Part shown: positions 1 through 6,239 of the stretch, piece after piece
Layout: each line of letters starts with the position of its first letter
Numbering within the stretch: position 1 is the first letter of the stretch
From: Chryseobacterium gleum
Lineage (GTDB): Bacteria > Bacteroidota > Bacteroidia > Flavobacteriales_D > Crocinitomicaceae
DNA: 8,478 bases
Direction of reading: 5' to 3'
Assembly: GCA_943326315.2 (NCBI GenBank)
Contig: CALPSU020000098.1
Span: 1-8,478 of the forward strand
Translations under genes and position numbers: made by a program
The notes under the pieces: model-generated
What the model was told of the DNA's origin: nothing
Database searches by the model: none
What the model saw: only the letters and a program-made list of their open reading frames with translations

Positions 1-1
1 A

Positions 2-178
2 AATATGCGTTCTTCTGGAGCAGATGATAAAGTGAAATTAATTCCACCTATCAAATTCAGTTTAGAAGAGTGTTTAGAATATATCCAAGGTGATGAATAC
101 GTTGAAGTAACGCCAGAAAGCTTACGAATTCGTAAAATTTTCTTGAAAGAATCAGATAGAAAAAGATCTGGTAAATAA
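2..178 (+). CDS. typA: TypA/BipA ribosome-associated GTPase, C-terminal 58 residues (5' end outside window)
   Basis: The reading frame is open from the left edge to TAA at 176-178. It begins NMRSSGADDKVKLIPPI and ends with the stretches EYVEVTPESLRIRKIFL and ESDRKRSGK. This is the characteristic C-terminal end of TypA/BipA, a translational GTPase related to EF-G and LepA that binds the ribosome and helps 50S subunit assembly and stress or cold adaptation. The family's usual order is GTPase domain, domain II, EF-G domain V and a unique C-terminal domain; only the last part of that unique domain is visible. The diagnostic features are the VTP-x-S-IRIRK core and the basic tail after the conserved E-[SN]-DR. 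The gene is followed at once by a strong hairpin terminator, so it is the end of its transcript. The identification rests on recalled family sequence and the GTPase motifs cannot be checked here. Confidence 0.93.
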   Translation, partial: NMRSSGADDKVKLIPPIKFSLEECLEYIQGDEYVEVTPESLRIRKIFLKESDRKRSGK

Positions 179-199
179 TTAATTTTCTAAAAGATAAGG

Positions 200-237
200 A
201 ACCCCGAAGTATGTATTACTTCGGGGTTTTTATTTTG
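200..237 (+). terminator. Rho-independent terminator of typA
   Basis: A perfect 10-bp stem, ACCCCGAAGT (201-210) with ACTTCGGGGT (218-227), encloses a 7-base loop and runs into TTTTATTTT. One more A-T pair (200/228) and G-U pairs can extend the stem. It begins 22 bases after the typA stop codon. In this AT-rich window it is the only G+C-rich hairpin with a U tract, and it separates typA from the next transcription unit. Confidence 0.93.
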
Positions 238-522
238 ATTAAAATTAAACATTCCCTAAACATTTATTGAAACAAACACTGACTTCCAACTTCGGATTGG
301 GGCTGACGGGGAGGAATTTTTATTAAGTGAGGACTGAAGGTGTAGAAAGTTGAATTTAGTGTTATTGAGAGTTGGAGGAGGTTAAATGGAGGGAGAGGAA
401 TACGAACTGAATGATTTCATATATTTGGTAATTAATGTTAAAACCTTGTTGAAAAGAAATAGGATATATTTTTTATGTATATCATTTTTTTGTAACTTTA
501 AATAATACAAAAAAAGGATATT
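238..522. other. Gene-poor intergenic stretch with a G-rich, C-poor core
   Basis: No convincing gene lies here. Bases 301-400 hold 39 G but only 3 C on the + strand, and 335-402 contain no C at all, unlike the surrounding sequence. At its left edge CCAAC (286-290), loop TTCG (291-294), then G and TTGG with one bulged A (295-300), form a small hairpin capped by the very stable UUCG loop. The bias could mark an untranslated RNA, an interspersed repeat, or the remains of a gene on the other strand. The last 60 bases are AT-rich and probably hold the promoter of the TPR gene. Confidence 0.45.
493..500 (+). promoter_or_regulatory. Possible -7 box for the TPR gene (weak)
   Basis: TAACTTTA matches the Bacteroidota -7 consensus TAnnTTTG at all but the last base and lies 23 bases before the ATG at 523. 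No TTG stands at the expected -33 distance. An alternative, TATATTTT at 465-472 with TTG at 446-448 (16-base gap), fits about as poorly. Either could be used. Confidence 0.25.
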
Positions 523-1926
523 ATGTTTGATGATGAAGAAGATGATGGTTACTTTGAAGGTAATCTGAATGAAGATCTAGAGCGTTTTGAAGCCTTTTTA
601 AAAGGGGATTCAATAGGTTTTTTAGATAGCGATAGGCTAGAAGGTTTGATTGATCATTATTTAATTAATAACCAGTATAGTAAAGCAAAACTTTGTGCTG
701 AACATGCACTTTCGCAGTTTTCTTTTAATGTAATATTTTCATTAAGACTTGCACAGTCGATGTCTGCTATGGGACAATTAAAAGAAGCATTAAGTGTTAT
801 TTCTCAAATTGAAAAATTGGAAGAACCAAATTGTGAAATCCTTTTAACTAAAGCATCCATTTTTAGTCAATTAAGAGATTCAAAAAGTGCTATAAAATAT
901 TTTAAAGAATCTTTAGCTCTTTCGGAGCCAGAAGATAGAGATGAAATCTATCTTGATTTGGCTATGGAATATCAAAATAACAATGACTACAAAGGGGCTC
1001 TTTTGATTTTGAAAGAAGCTATTAAATACAATCCCAAAAATGAGGGGGCAATTTATGAAATTGCTTTTTGTTACGATCAATCAGGAGATTATGAAAAAGC
1101 TATAAAATGTTATTCTGATTTCATAGATGAAAACCCATACTCTTTTACCGCTTGGTATAATTTAGGTAATGCATATTCTAAATCTGAAGATTTTGAGAAG
1201 GCAATTTGGGCATACGATTATTGTAGTTTGATTAACCAAGATTTTGGTCCGGTTTATTTTAATTTAGGAAATGCATATCTTTCTATTGATAAATATCAAT
1301 TGGCAATAGATAATTTTAATAAATGCATGGAGTTGGACGGGGAAGATCCTGTAGCTTTATGTTATATTGGTGAAGCTCATGAGCAATTAGGCGAACTTAC
1401 TTTAGCAAAAGAATTTTACAAACAAAGTTTAGAATTAGCACCTTTACTTCCTGATGCTTGGCTTGGACTTGGTATCGTTGAAGATTTAGAAGGAAAAACC
1501 AGAGAAGCTATTGTGTTAATTAATAAAGCAGTTGAACTTGATCCTGAAAATGCTGGAATATATTCAGTTCTAGCTGGTGCTCACGAAAAACTGGAAGAAT
1601 TTGATTTGGCGAAGGAATATTATTTGTTTGCATTAGGTTTAGATTCTTCTGATGAAGAATGTTTAACGAGCTATATTAAATTATTAAATAATCAATCTTA
1701 TACGGAGTCATTAGCTTATGTGTCTGATTTTATGAATGATAACATTGCTAATGATATAGCTCCATTATTGAAAGTTAATATTCTGTGGAAATTAGGAAGC
1801 AAAGAGGAGGCATTGGTTTTATATTCAGATTGTTGTGTTAAGGATAGAGAAAATGCATTAGAATTGTTTGAATTATATCCAGAATATAAAGAAATTAATC
1901 AATTTATAGAATTAAGTGAGGAATAA
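523..1926 (+). CDS. Tetratricopeptide-repeat (TPR) protein, cytosolic
   Basis: The 467-residue protein has no signal peptide or membrane segment. It opens with a very acidic tail (MFDDEEDDG) and then consists almost wholly of 34-residue TPR helical pairs from about residue 36 to 445. The clearest units are at 140-173, 174-207 (GDYEKAIKCY), 208-241 (WYNLGNAY...DFEKAI), 242-275 (YFNLGNAY), 276-309, 310-343 and 344-377. The helix A pattern W/Y-x-L-G-x-A-Y and helix B A-x-x-x-Y/F-x-x-A-L are plain; flanking units are more diverged. TPR superhelices bind other proteins or peptides, so a scaffold role is likely, but no partner can be named. The start is chosen because it follows an A-rich leader with no SD site, normal for Bacteroidota, and no upstream ATG stays in frame. 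comA starts 72 bases downstream on the same strand with its own promoter box, so the two may be only partly cotranscribed. Confidence 0.9.
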   Translation: MFDDEEDDGYFEGNLNEDLERFEAFLKGDSIGFLDSDRLEGLIDHYLINNQYSKAKLCAEHALSQFSFNVIFSLRLAQSMSAMGQLKEALSVISQIEKLEEPNCEILLTKASIFSQLRDSKSAIKYFKESLALSEPEDRDEIYLDLAMEYQNNNDYKGALLILKEAIKYNPKNEGAIYEIAFCYDQSGDYEKAIKCYSDFIDENPYSFTAWYNLGNAYSKSEDFEKAIWAYDYCSLINQDFGPVYFNLGNAYLSIDKYQLAIDNFNKCMELDGEDPVALCYIGEAHEQLGELTLAKEFYKQSLELAPLLPDAWLGLGIVEDLEGKTREAIVLINKAVELDPENAGIYSVLAGAHEKLEEFDLAKEYYLFALGLDSSDEECLTSYIKLLNNQSYTESLAYVSDFMNDNIANDIAPLLKVNILWKLGSKEEALVLYSDCCVKDRENALELFELYPEYKEINQFIELSEE

Positions 1927-1971
1927 GTAGATAACTTAATTGGTTTAACTTTTCTATCTCTTTAAAATTAT

Positions 1972-1979
1972 TACCTTTG
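1972..1979 (+). promoter_or_regulatory. Bacteroidota-type -7 promoter box ahead of comA
   Basis: TACCTTTG is an exact match to the TAnnTTTG -7 consensus read by the Bacteroidota primary sigma factor. It lies 19 bases before the comA ATG, so transcription would start roughly 13 bases before it and give a very short leader. The -33 element is poor: only TTTTC near 1951-1955 sits at about the right distance. It would let the comA-WD40-DUF2459 cluster be expressed independently of the TPR gene. Confidence 0.55.
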
Positions 1980-1998
1980 AGTTTAGATATTAAAAATA

Positions 1999-2820
1999 AT
2001 GAATTTCGAATTACCATTTTTACCGGAGAGAACAAGTAAGCCTCGTCAAAAAGGGTTGACCATGATGATGGATAAAGGGCTTAGCTTTCGAGAAACAGAG
2101 GACTTTATTTCTGCATCTGGACATTTAACGGATGTAGCTAAATTTGGTTTTGGCACAGCTTTCGTAACAAACGATTTACAGAAAAAAATTGACCTTTATA
2201 AAGAAGCTGGAATTAAACCATATTTTGGAGGAACTCTATTTGAAGCTTTTTATGCTCGTGGAATGGTGGATGACTACCTACGTTTATTGGATAAATTTAA
2301 ATTAGAATTAGCTGAAATTTCAGATGGTTCGATAATCATGAATCACAATGCTAAGTGTGAATTAATTCATCGATTTTCAAAAGAAAGAACCATCATGTCT
2401 GAAGTTGGTTCAAAGGATTCTGGAATTATTGTTTCACCTAGCAAGTGGGTGAAAATGATGAGTACAGAATTGGAAGCTGGTTCTTGGAAAGTAATTGCTG
2501 AAGGTCGTGAAGCTGGTAATGTTGGTGTTTTTAGACCAAACGGAACCGCTCATACTTATTTAATTAATAAAATAATATCTAAAGTAGATCCAGGAGATAT
2601 TCTATGGGAGGCTCCTCAAAAAAATCAACAAGTTTGGTTTATTAAATTGTTTGGTGCTAATGTGAATTTAGGTAACATAGGACCAAATGAAATGATTCCT
2701 TTAGAGTGTTTGAGATTAGGTTTGAGAGGTGATACTTTCTTTGATTTTCTACCTTCTGATTATGCTGATCGTTTACGTCAGGTAAACGATGAAATTGTTG
2801 AAGAAGAGGAAGAAGCATAA
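1999..2820 (+). CDS. comA: Phosphosulfolactate synthase (ComA family)
   Basis: The family enzyme (EC 4.4.1.19) adds sulfite to phosphoenolpyruvate to give (R)-2-phospho-3-sulfolactate, the first step of archaeal coenzyme M synthesis. The 273-residue protein is full length for this TIM-barrel family (about 250-290). Visible conserved blocks are TMMMDKGLSF (21-30), VAKFGFGTAF (46-55), PYFGGTLFE (74-82), EISDGSI (106-112), SEVGSKD (134-140), IAEGREAGNVG (166-176), EAPQKNQQ (204-211), VNLGNIG (222-228) and LRLGLRGDT (238-246). These carry the acidic, Lys and Arg residues expected to bind Mg2+ and the phosphate and sulfonate groups. The C-terminal tail is acidic. No signal peptide is present, so it is cytosolic. 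Bacteroidota are not known to make coenzyme M, so the product probably serves sulfolactate or another sulfonate; this is inference. It is first in a cluster with the WD40 gene 6 bases downstream. Confidence 0.92.
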   Translation: MNFELPFLPERTSKPRQKGLTMMMDKGLSFRETEDFISASGHLTDVAKFGFGTAFVTNDLQKKIDLYKEAGIKPYFGGTLFEAFYARGMVDDYLRLLDKFKLELAEISDGSIIMNHNAKCELIHRFSKERTIMSEVGSKDSGIIVSPSKWVKMMSTELEAGSWKVIAEGREAGNVGVFRPNGTAHTYLINKIISKVDPGDILWEAPQKNQQVWFIKLFGANVNLGNIGPNEMIPLECLRLGLRGDTFFDFLPSDYADRLRQVNDEIVEEEEEA

Positions 2821-2826
2821 AATTTC

Positions 2827-3720
2827 GTGTATAAAAAAATTAAAGAAATTTCAGGTCATGCAGGAGCAATTTTTGCAACAGCTTGTGATGGTGAATTTTT
2901 ATATACCGGAAGTGCAGATCATTTTGTAACAAGATGGAATATTGGGAAAGGTATTCAAGATAGTTTTTCCATTAAATTAGATCAATCAGTTTATAGTATT
3001 GAATTTATTCAAGATAATATATTAGCGGTTGGTTTATCAAATGGTTCTGTTTATCTTTTTGATTTAAACCTAAAGCAAGAAATAAAACATTTTACGCAGC
3101 ATATTAAAGCTGTTTTTTCTATATCATCAAATATACCAAAGTCTCAGTTTTATATCGGGGATGCAGATGGTAATTTATCAATTTGGGATTCAAAAAAACT
3201 TGAATTATTAGTCTATTTTCCTTTAGATTGTGGTAAAATTAGAAATATACACGTTTCTAACGATGGAGAATTATTTGTTTTGAGTTGTCAAGATGGAACA
3301 ACTAGAGTGTTCGAAACTATAGGGTTTAATGAAATTAAAACGATTCATTCTCATAATTCTGGTGCTTCAATTTCTTATTTTCATCCTATAAATCCAGATG
3401 TTTTAATAACTGGAGGGAAAGATGCATTTTTGAAAATATGGAATTGGAAAACATCCGAATTAATTAAAAGTATTCCTGCTCATAATTATGTTATTTATGA
3501 TATCTGTTTAATTGAAAATAAATCTCTTTTTGTTACTTCAAGTAGAGATAAAATGATTAAGATTTGGAATGCGAACACATTTGAAGTAATTCAAAGATTA
3601 GATCAAAAGTCAGGTGGACATAAACATTCCGTAAATCGATTAACTAAATTGAGTCATAATTCTTTTGCTTCAGTAGGAGATGATAAGAAAATAATGATTT
3701 GGAAAAACGAATTAGAATGA
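2827..3720 (+). CDS. WD40-repeat seven-bladed beta-propeller protein (GTG start)
   Basis: The 297 residues form about seven WD40 blades with nothing left over. Approximate blades, with their closing strands, are 10-38 (VTRWNI), 52-80 (VYLFDL), 91-121 (LSIWDS), 135-163 (TRVFET), 176-207 (LKIWNW), 218-249 (IKIWNA) and 264-293 (IMIWKN). The GH or AH dipeptides that open blades and the acidic turn before each closing strand (SADH, GDADG, GGKDA, SSRDK, GDDKK) are present. No signal peptide is visible, so it is a cytosolic interaction scaffold; no enzymatic residues or partner can be named. GTG at 2827 is the only reasonable start: the comA stop codon lies in the same frame two codons upstream, and the next in-frame Met is deep in blade 6. 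It is 6 bases after comA and shares ATGA with the next gene, so it is the middle gene of an operon. Confidence 0.9.
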   Translation: MYKKIKEISGHAGAIFATACDGEFLYTGSADHFVTRWNIGKGIQDSFSIKLDQSVYSIEFIQDNILAVGLSNGSVYLFDLNLKQEIKHFTQHIKAVFSISSNIPKSQFYIGDADGNLSIWDSKKLELLVYFPLDCGKIRNIHVSNDGELFVLSCQDGTTRVFETIGFNEIKTIHSHNSGASISYFHPINPDVLITGGKDAFLKIWNWKTSELIKSIPAHNYVIYDICLIENKSLFVTSSRDKMIKIWNANTFEVIQRLDQKSGGHKHSVNRLTKLSHNSFASVGDDKKIMIWKNELE

Positions 3721-4385
3721 AATTGGTTTTAAAGTTCTTTCTTTATTCTTTCGAATTTCTCTTAGCTTTTATAGTATTTTATTTAACGCTTTCATTCGTT
3801 TGTATGTCTATTGAAACGGGAGATAAGTTAACTAAAAAAGAGGTGGTAATATATATGAAGTCTGATGGAGTTCATACAGATTATGTTTTTCCTGTTCATA
3901 CTGCTTTATATGACTGGACAAAAACAGTTTCACCTAAAAACACAAGAGGAAAAGATTCATTAAGTACATATGTTTCAATAGGGTGGGGAGATCAAGGTTT
4001 TTTCTTAAATACTCCTGAATGGTCAGATGTTAAAGTATCTACAGTATTTTATGCATGTTTTTATCTAGGGAAATCTGCTTTACATGTCAATTATTTAAAG
4101 GATTTAGATTTAAAATATAACCATGTTAAACTATTAATTTCATCCAAGCAATATATATTACTTTGCAACTATGTAAAAAATGCATTGAAAAAAGATAGAC
4201 AAGGGAACTCTATATGTATTCAGAATAGAGGTTATTGGGTATCAGATTCTTTTTATGAAACAAATGGAAGTTATGGTTTATTCAACACTTGTAATACATG
4301 GATTAATTCTGGATTAAAAAAAGCACATTTACCAGCTTGCTTATGGACATCTATGAATTCTGGAATTTTTCATAAATATCGATAG
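3717..4385 (+). CDS. DUF2459 / TIGR02117 family protein, membrane-anchored
   Basis: The 222-residue protein has a hydrophobic segment at residues 7-30 after a short Lys-containing start, which should anchor it in the inner membrane with the rest in the periplasm. The body matches the uncharacterised DUF2459 (PF09601, TIGR02117) family: GVHTDYVFPV (51-60), SIGWGDQGFF (87-96), TPEWSD (99-104), ALHVNYL (121-127), GYW..DSFYE (172-181), GLFNTCNTW (187-195) and a C-terminal LW motif. Function is unknown. His53 followed much later by Cys192 in N-T-C-N-T-W is the order seen in permuted papain-like hydrolases, which is a guess. Start: ATG at 3717 overlaps the WD40 stop as ATGA, implying translational coupling, and puts the hydrophobic segment right after the start. 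An ATG at 3699 in the same frame would add six residues lying entirely inside the WD40 gene. Confidence 0.82.
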   Translation: MKLVLKFFLYSFEFLLAFIVFYLTLSFVCMSIETGDKLTKKEVVIYMKSDGVHTDYVFPVHTALYDWTKTVSPKNTRGKDSLSTYVSIGWGDQGFFLNTPEWSDVKVSTVFYACFYLGKSALHVNYLKDLDLKYNHVKLLISSKQYILLCNYVKNALKKDRQGNSICIQNRGYWVSDSFYETNGSYGLFNTCNTWINSGLKKAHLPACLWTSMNSGIFHKYR

Positions 4386-4401
4386 AGTTTATTTTGCCTT
4401 A

Positions 4402-4583
4402 CTAAGAGTATAATAAATTAGTAATTTTTATTATTAAATCTACTTCCTTAATAGGTTTTGATAAATAATCATTGGTAAGTAATTCATCGATTGCAAATTT
4501 CCCATTTTCAACACTAGTAATCGAGTAGTTTAATTTTTGTAAAATTATTTGGGCTAATAATTGATTTTAATATTGTCTTCAAC
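4402..4583 (-). pseudogene. Remnant of a response-regulator receiver (REC) domain, broken and internally deleted
   Basis: Read on the minus strand from 4583, the sequence begins VEDNIK, the canonical start of a REC domain. It then slips frame at an A run near 4567-4570 and continues open from 4566 to TAG at 4402 as NQLLAQIILQKLNYSITSV, then ENGKFAIDEL, then LTNDYLSKPIKEVDLI. VEDN-x-x-NQLLA, the ENG-x-x-A turn and the NDYLSKP box with the conserved Lys are standard in receivers attached to hybrid kinases. Between ENGKFAIDEL and NDYLSKP about 50 residues are missing, including the phospho-accepting Asp and the conserved Thr/Ser. A further shift of about two bases separates it from the kinase frame, which ends 4579-4581, just before it. 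It was most likely the C-terminal receiver of that kinase. Confidence 0.85.
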
Positions 4584-5574
4584 TAATTATATTTGGAATA
4601 GATGGCATAATTGAATAATTTATTGATTCTTCTATTTTATGCTTGATTTTTGTGTAATTCTCGTCTATTTTTAGTGGGAAAGAAAGAGTTAAAGTAGAAC
4701 CTTCATTGATTTTACTTGAAACCATTATTTGCCCATTTATACTAGCAATTTCTTTCTTTATTTTTTTCAATCCAAAACTTGTTTCTCCAGTGGTAGTATA
4801 AGTGTCATTTACTAGTGAAGACTCTTCAAATATTGTATTTATATTTTCGGAAGAAATACCTATACCGTTATCTGTTATTTCGATAGTAATATTTTGTTTT
4901 TGATTTATGACTTCATCTATTTTTAAATTTAAATTGATAATTCCGAAGTCTGGAGTATATTTTATTGAGTAGTTGATTAGCTCAAATAGAATTTGAGAAA
5001 TTCGAATCGAATCACCAAAAAAATAATGAGGTTTAGAAAGATCCGTATTAAAGTTCAAGCTTATTTTTTTTTCTATTATTATCGTTTTAAGAGATGCAAT
5101 TACGTAATTAGTTACCTGAATTAAATCCAATGGATTAAATATTTCGCTTCTTACATAAGGTATATAAATGTCTTTGTTTTGAATTAAAAATTTAAATCCT
5201 ATTTCATTATTTTTTGAATCTATTAACAAGGAAACGTTTAAAATACTAGTAAATGTAGTTTTATTTTTTCGGATAAAAATCCATTCTTTTTCGTTATCAA
5301 AGATTTGTGATGCATAATTTCTAAAAATAAAATCATTTTCAATAATTGGATTTTTTATTTTTGATAATTTTAAAGAATGAATAGACTTTTCTGAAGAATC
5401 AAAGAAAATTTCAGATGATGTTTTATTAATAATTTCATCAGCTTTATATCCCAAAGCATCTTCTGCTAAAGAATTGAAGAAAATAATGGTTCCATTTAAA
5501 TCTGTGCAAAATATACAATCTTCAAAATTATTAAATATTAAATTTTGAGTTTTAATCTCATGAATTTCTAGCAT
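4579..5574 (-). CDS. Degenerate PAS sensor histidine kinase lacking HisKA (probable decaying hybrid kinase)
   Basis: This is a 331-residue cytosolic protein. Residues 10-136 are a PAS/PAC sensor domain (DCIFCTDLNGTIIFFN, LGYKADEII, EWIFIRKNKTTF, LNVSLLIDS). Residues 144-301 are a HATPase_c domain with an intact G1 box (DNGIG, 235-239), an F-box-like IFEE and a final EGSTLTLSFPL. What normally lies between, the HisKA dimerisation helices with the SHEIRTPL histidine (about 75 residues), is absent: the PAS end KDI (134-136) runs almost directly into EIFNPLDLIQ (144-153), normally found after HisKA. The N box reads ILFELINYSIKYT (195-207), so the two usual Asn are Glu and Tyr202. The G2 box is GETSFGL (263-269) instead of G-G-T-G-L-G-L. 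The protein ends where the receiver should begin, with receiver remnants following in other frames. Kinase activity is very unlikely. It is either a pseudogene whose first part is still open, or a PAS/ATPase-like protein kept for another role. Confidence 0.8.
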   Translation of the reverse strand: MLEIHEIKTQNLIFNNFEDCIFCTDLNGTIIFFNSLAEDALGYKADEIINKTSSEIFFDSSEKSIHSLKLSKIKNPIIENDFIFRNYASQIFDNEKEWIFIRKNKTTFTSILNVSLLIDSKNNEIGFKFLIQNKDIYIPYVRSEIFNPLDLIQVTNYVIASLKTIIIEKKISLNFNTDLSKPHYFFGDSIRISQILFELINYSIKYTPDFGIINLNLKIDEVINQKQNITIEITDNGIGISSENINTIFEESSLVNDTYTTTGETSFGLKKIKKEIASINGQIMVSSKINEGSTLTLSFPLKIDENYTKIKHKIEESINYSIMPSIPNIIS

Positions 5575-5854
5575 GTTTTGAATTTTTATTTATTATTTTC
5601 AAAAGTGATGATTAAAAACTGATTTGTTAATTAATGATTGTTTATGTGTCTTTTATAATTAACAAATTAACATACTTTTATTGAATTTTAATACCTTAAA
5701 TATTTCTAAAATATACTGTTTAATGACTAAATAGTGCGATAAAAGAGAGTTTAGGATTTAGTTGTATTAAAAATCCATTTCTTTACTAATATAAATCATT
5801 TGTAAAGTGATAAGTTGTCATTTTATTCATACAAATAATTATATAAATTAGTTC
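5575..5854. other. Divergent AT-rich intergenic region between kinase and XRE gene
   Basis: This 280-base stretch has no open frame of note. It must hold promoters for both neighbours, but I found no exact TAnnTTTG box on either strand. The nearest on the + strand is TACTTTTA at 5673-5680, about 175 bases before the XRE start. Apart from the 12-bp inverted repeat, only short AT-only palindromes (for instance TAATT...AATTA just before the XRE start) are visible. Confidence 0.5.
5622..5667. repeat. Perfect 12-bp inverted repeat in the divergent intergenic region
   Basis: ATTTGTTAATTA (5622-5633) is repeated in exact inverted form as TAATTAACAAAT (5656-5667), with 22 bases between. The arms lie on the kinase side of the 280-base space, 48 bases or more from the kinase start. 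There is no U tract, so this is not a terminator. It could be an operator or a binding pair for a dimeric regulator such as the neighbouring XRE protein. The AT-rich background makes chance occurrence easier. Confidence 0.45.
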
Positions 5855-6211
5855 ATGAATTATTTAGATAAAATAAAAATTTTACGACAATCGAAATTTT
5901 ATTCTCAGCAATATATGGCTGATAAGTTGAATATGTCTCAAAAGGCATATTCTAGTTTAGAAAATGGTAAAACTCAGATGTCTGTAAATCGTTTGTTGGA
6001 AATAATAAAATTTTTAGATGTAAATTTATTAGATATTATGGGAAATAGAAATGATGTTTTGAGATCGAATAATGAGCTAGAAAAGTATTTCATAATGAAA
6101 AATAAAATAGAAATATTAACTGGAGATAAAACACATTTAGAACAAATAATTGAACTTAAAAATAAAGAGATTGAATTTTTAAAAGTCCTCGTTGAACAAA
6201 AAAAGCAATAA
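5855..6211 (+). CDS. XRE-family helix-turn-helix regulator with C-terminal coiled coil
   Basis: The 118-residue protein opens with a Cro/CI-type HTH domain (about residues 5-62): IKILRQSKFYSQQYMADKLN, then MSQKAYSSLENGKTQMSVNR, then LLEIIKFLDVNLLDIM. The S/T-Q-x-x-M/L-A pattern, the recognition helix around SQKAYSSLE-x-G and the closing L-x-x-I/L-x-x-x-L-x-V are typical. Residues 70-118 are rich in Lys, Glu and Leu with a heptad pattern (ILTGDKTHLEQIIELKNKEI), a likely dimerising coiled coil. Small XRE proteins of this layout are common in Bacteroidota and mostly uncharacterised. The ATG follows an AT-rich leader with no SD site. It is divergent from the degenerate kinase with 280 bases between, and convergent with the large surface protein, 28 bases away. 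Targets are unknown; self-regulation through the intergenic repeat is only a possibility. Confidence 0.88.
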   Translation: MNYLDKIKILRQSKFYSQQYMADKLNMSQKAYSSLENGKTQMSVNRLLEIIKFLDVNLLDIMGNRNDVLRSNNELEKYFIMKNKIEILTGDKTHLEQIIELKNKEIEFLKVLVEQKKQ

Positions 6212-6239
6212 TATATTTTGCGTTTATAAATTGCGATAT

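Noticed and set aside
386..505. A 39-codon + strand open frame (MEGEEYELNDFIYL...) with AGGAGG four bases before its ATG.
   Set aside because: The SD-like bases belong to a long G/A-biased tract and Bacteroidota rarely use SD sites. The second half is AT-rich spacer that probably includes the TPR promoter, and the peptide resembles nothing I know. Not supported without expression or conservation evidence.
3699..3716. Earlier in-frame ATG that would add six residues (MEKRIR) to the DUF2459 protein.
   Set aside because: It lies within the WD40 coding region. The ATGA overlap at 3717 is a standard coupling arrangement and gives a compact N-terminal membrane segment.
4401..4438. AT-only hairpins (TAATAAA...TTTATTA and ACTAA...TTAGT) after the DUF2459 gene, considered as a terminator.
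   Set aside because: No G+C pairs and heavy overlap with the receiver remnant; such pairings are expected by chance in this AT-rich sequence.
4567..4588. The receiver frame breaks considered as programmed frameshifting.
   Set aside because: Two separate breaks plus loss of about 50 central residues would still give a non-functional receiver, so decay is the simpler explanation.
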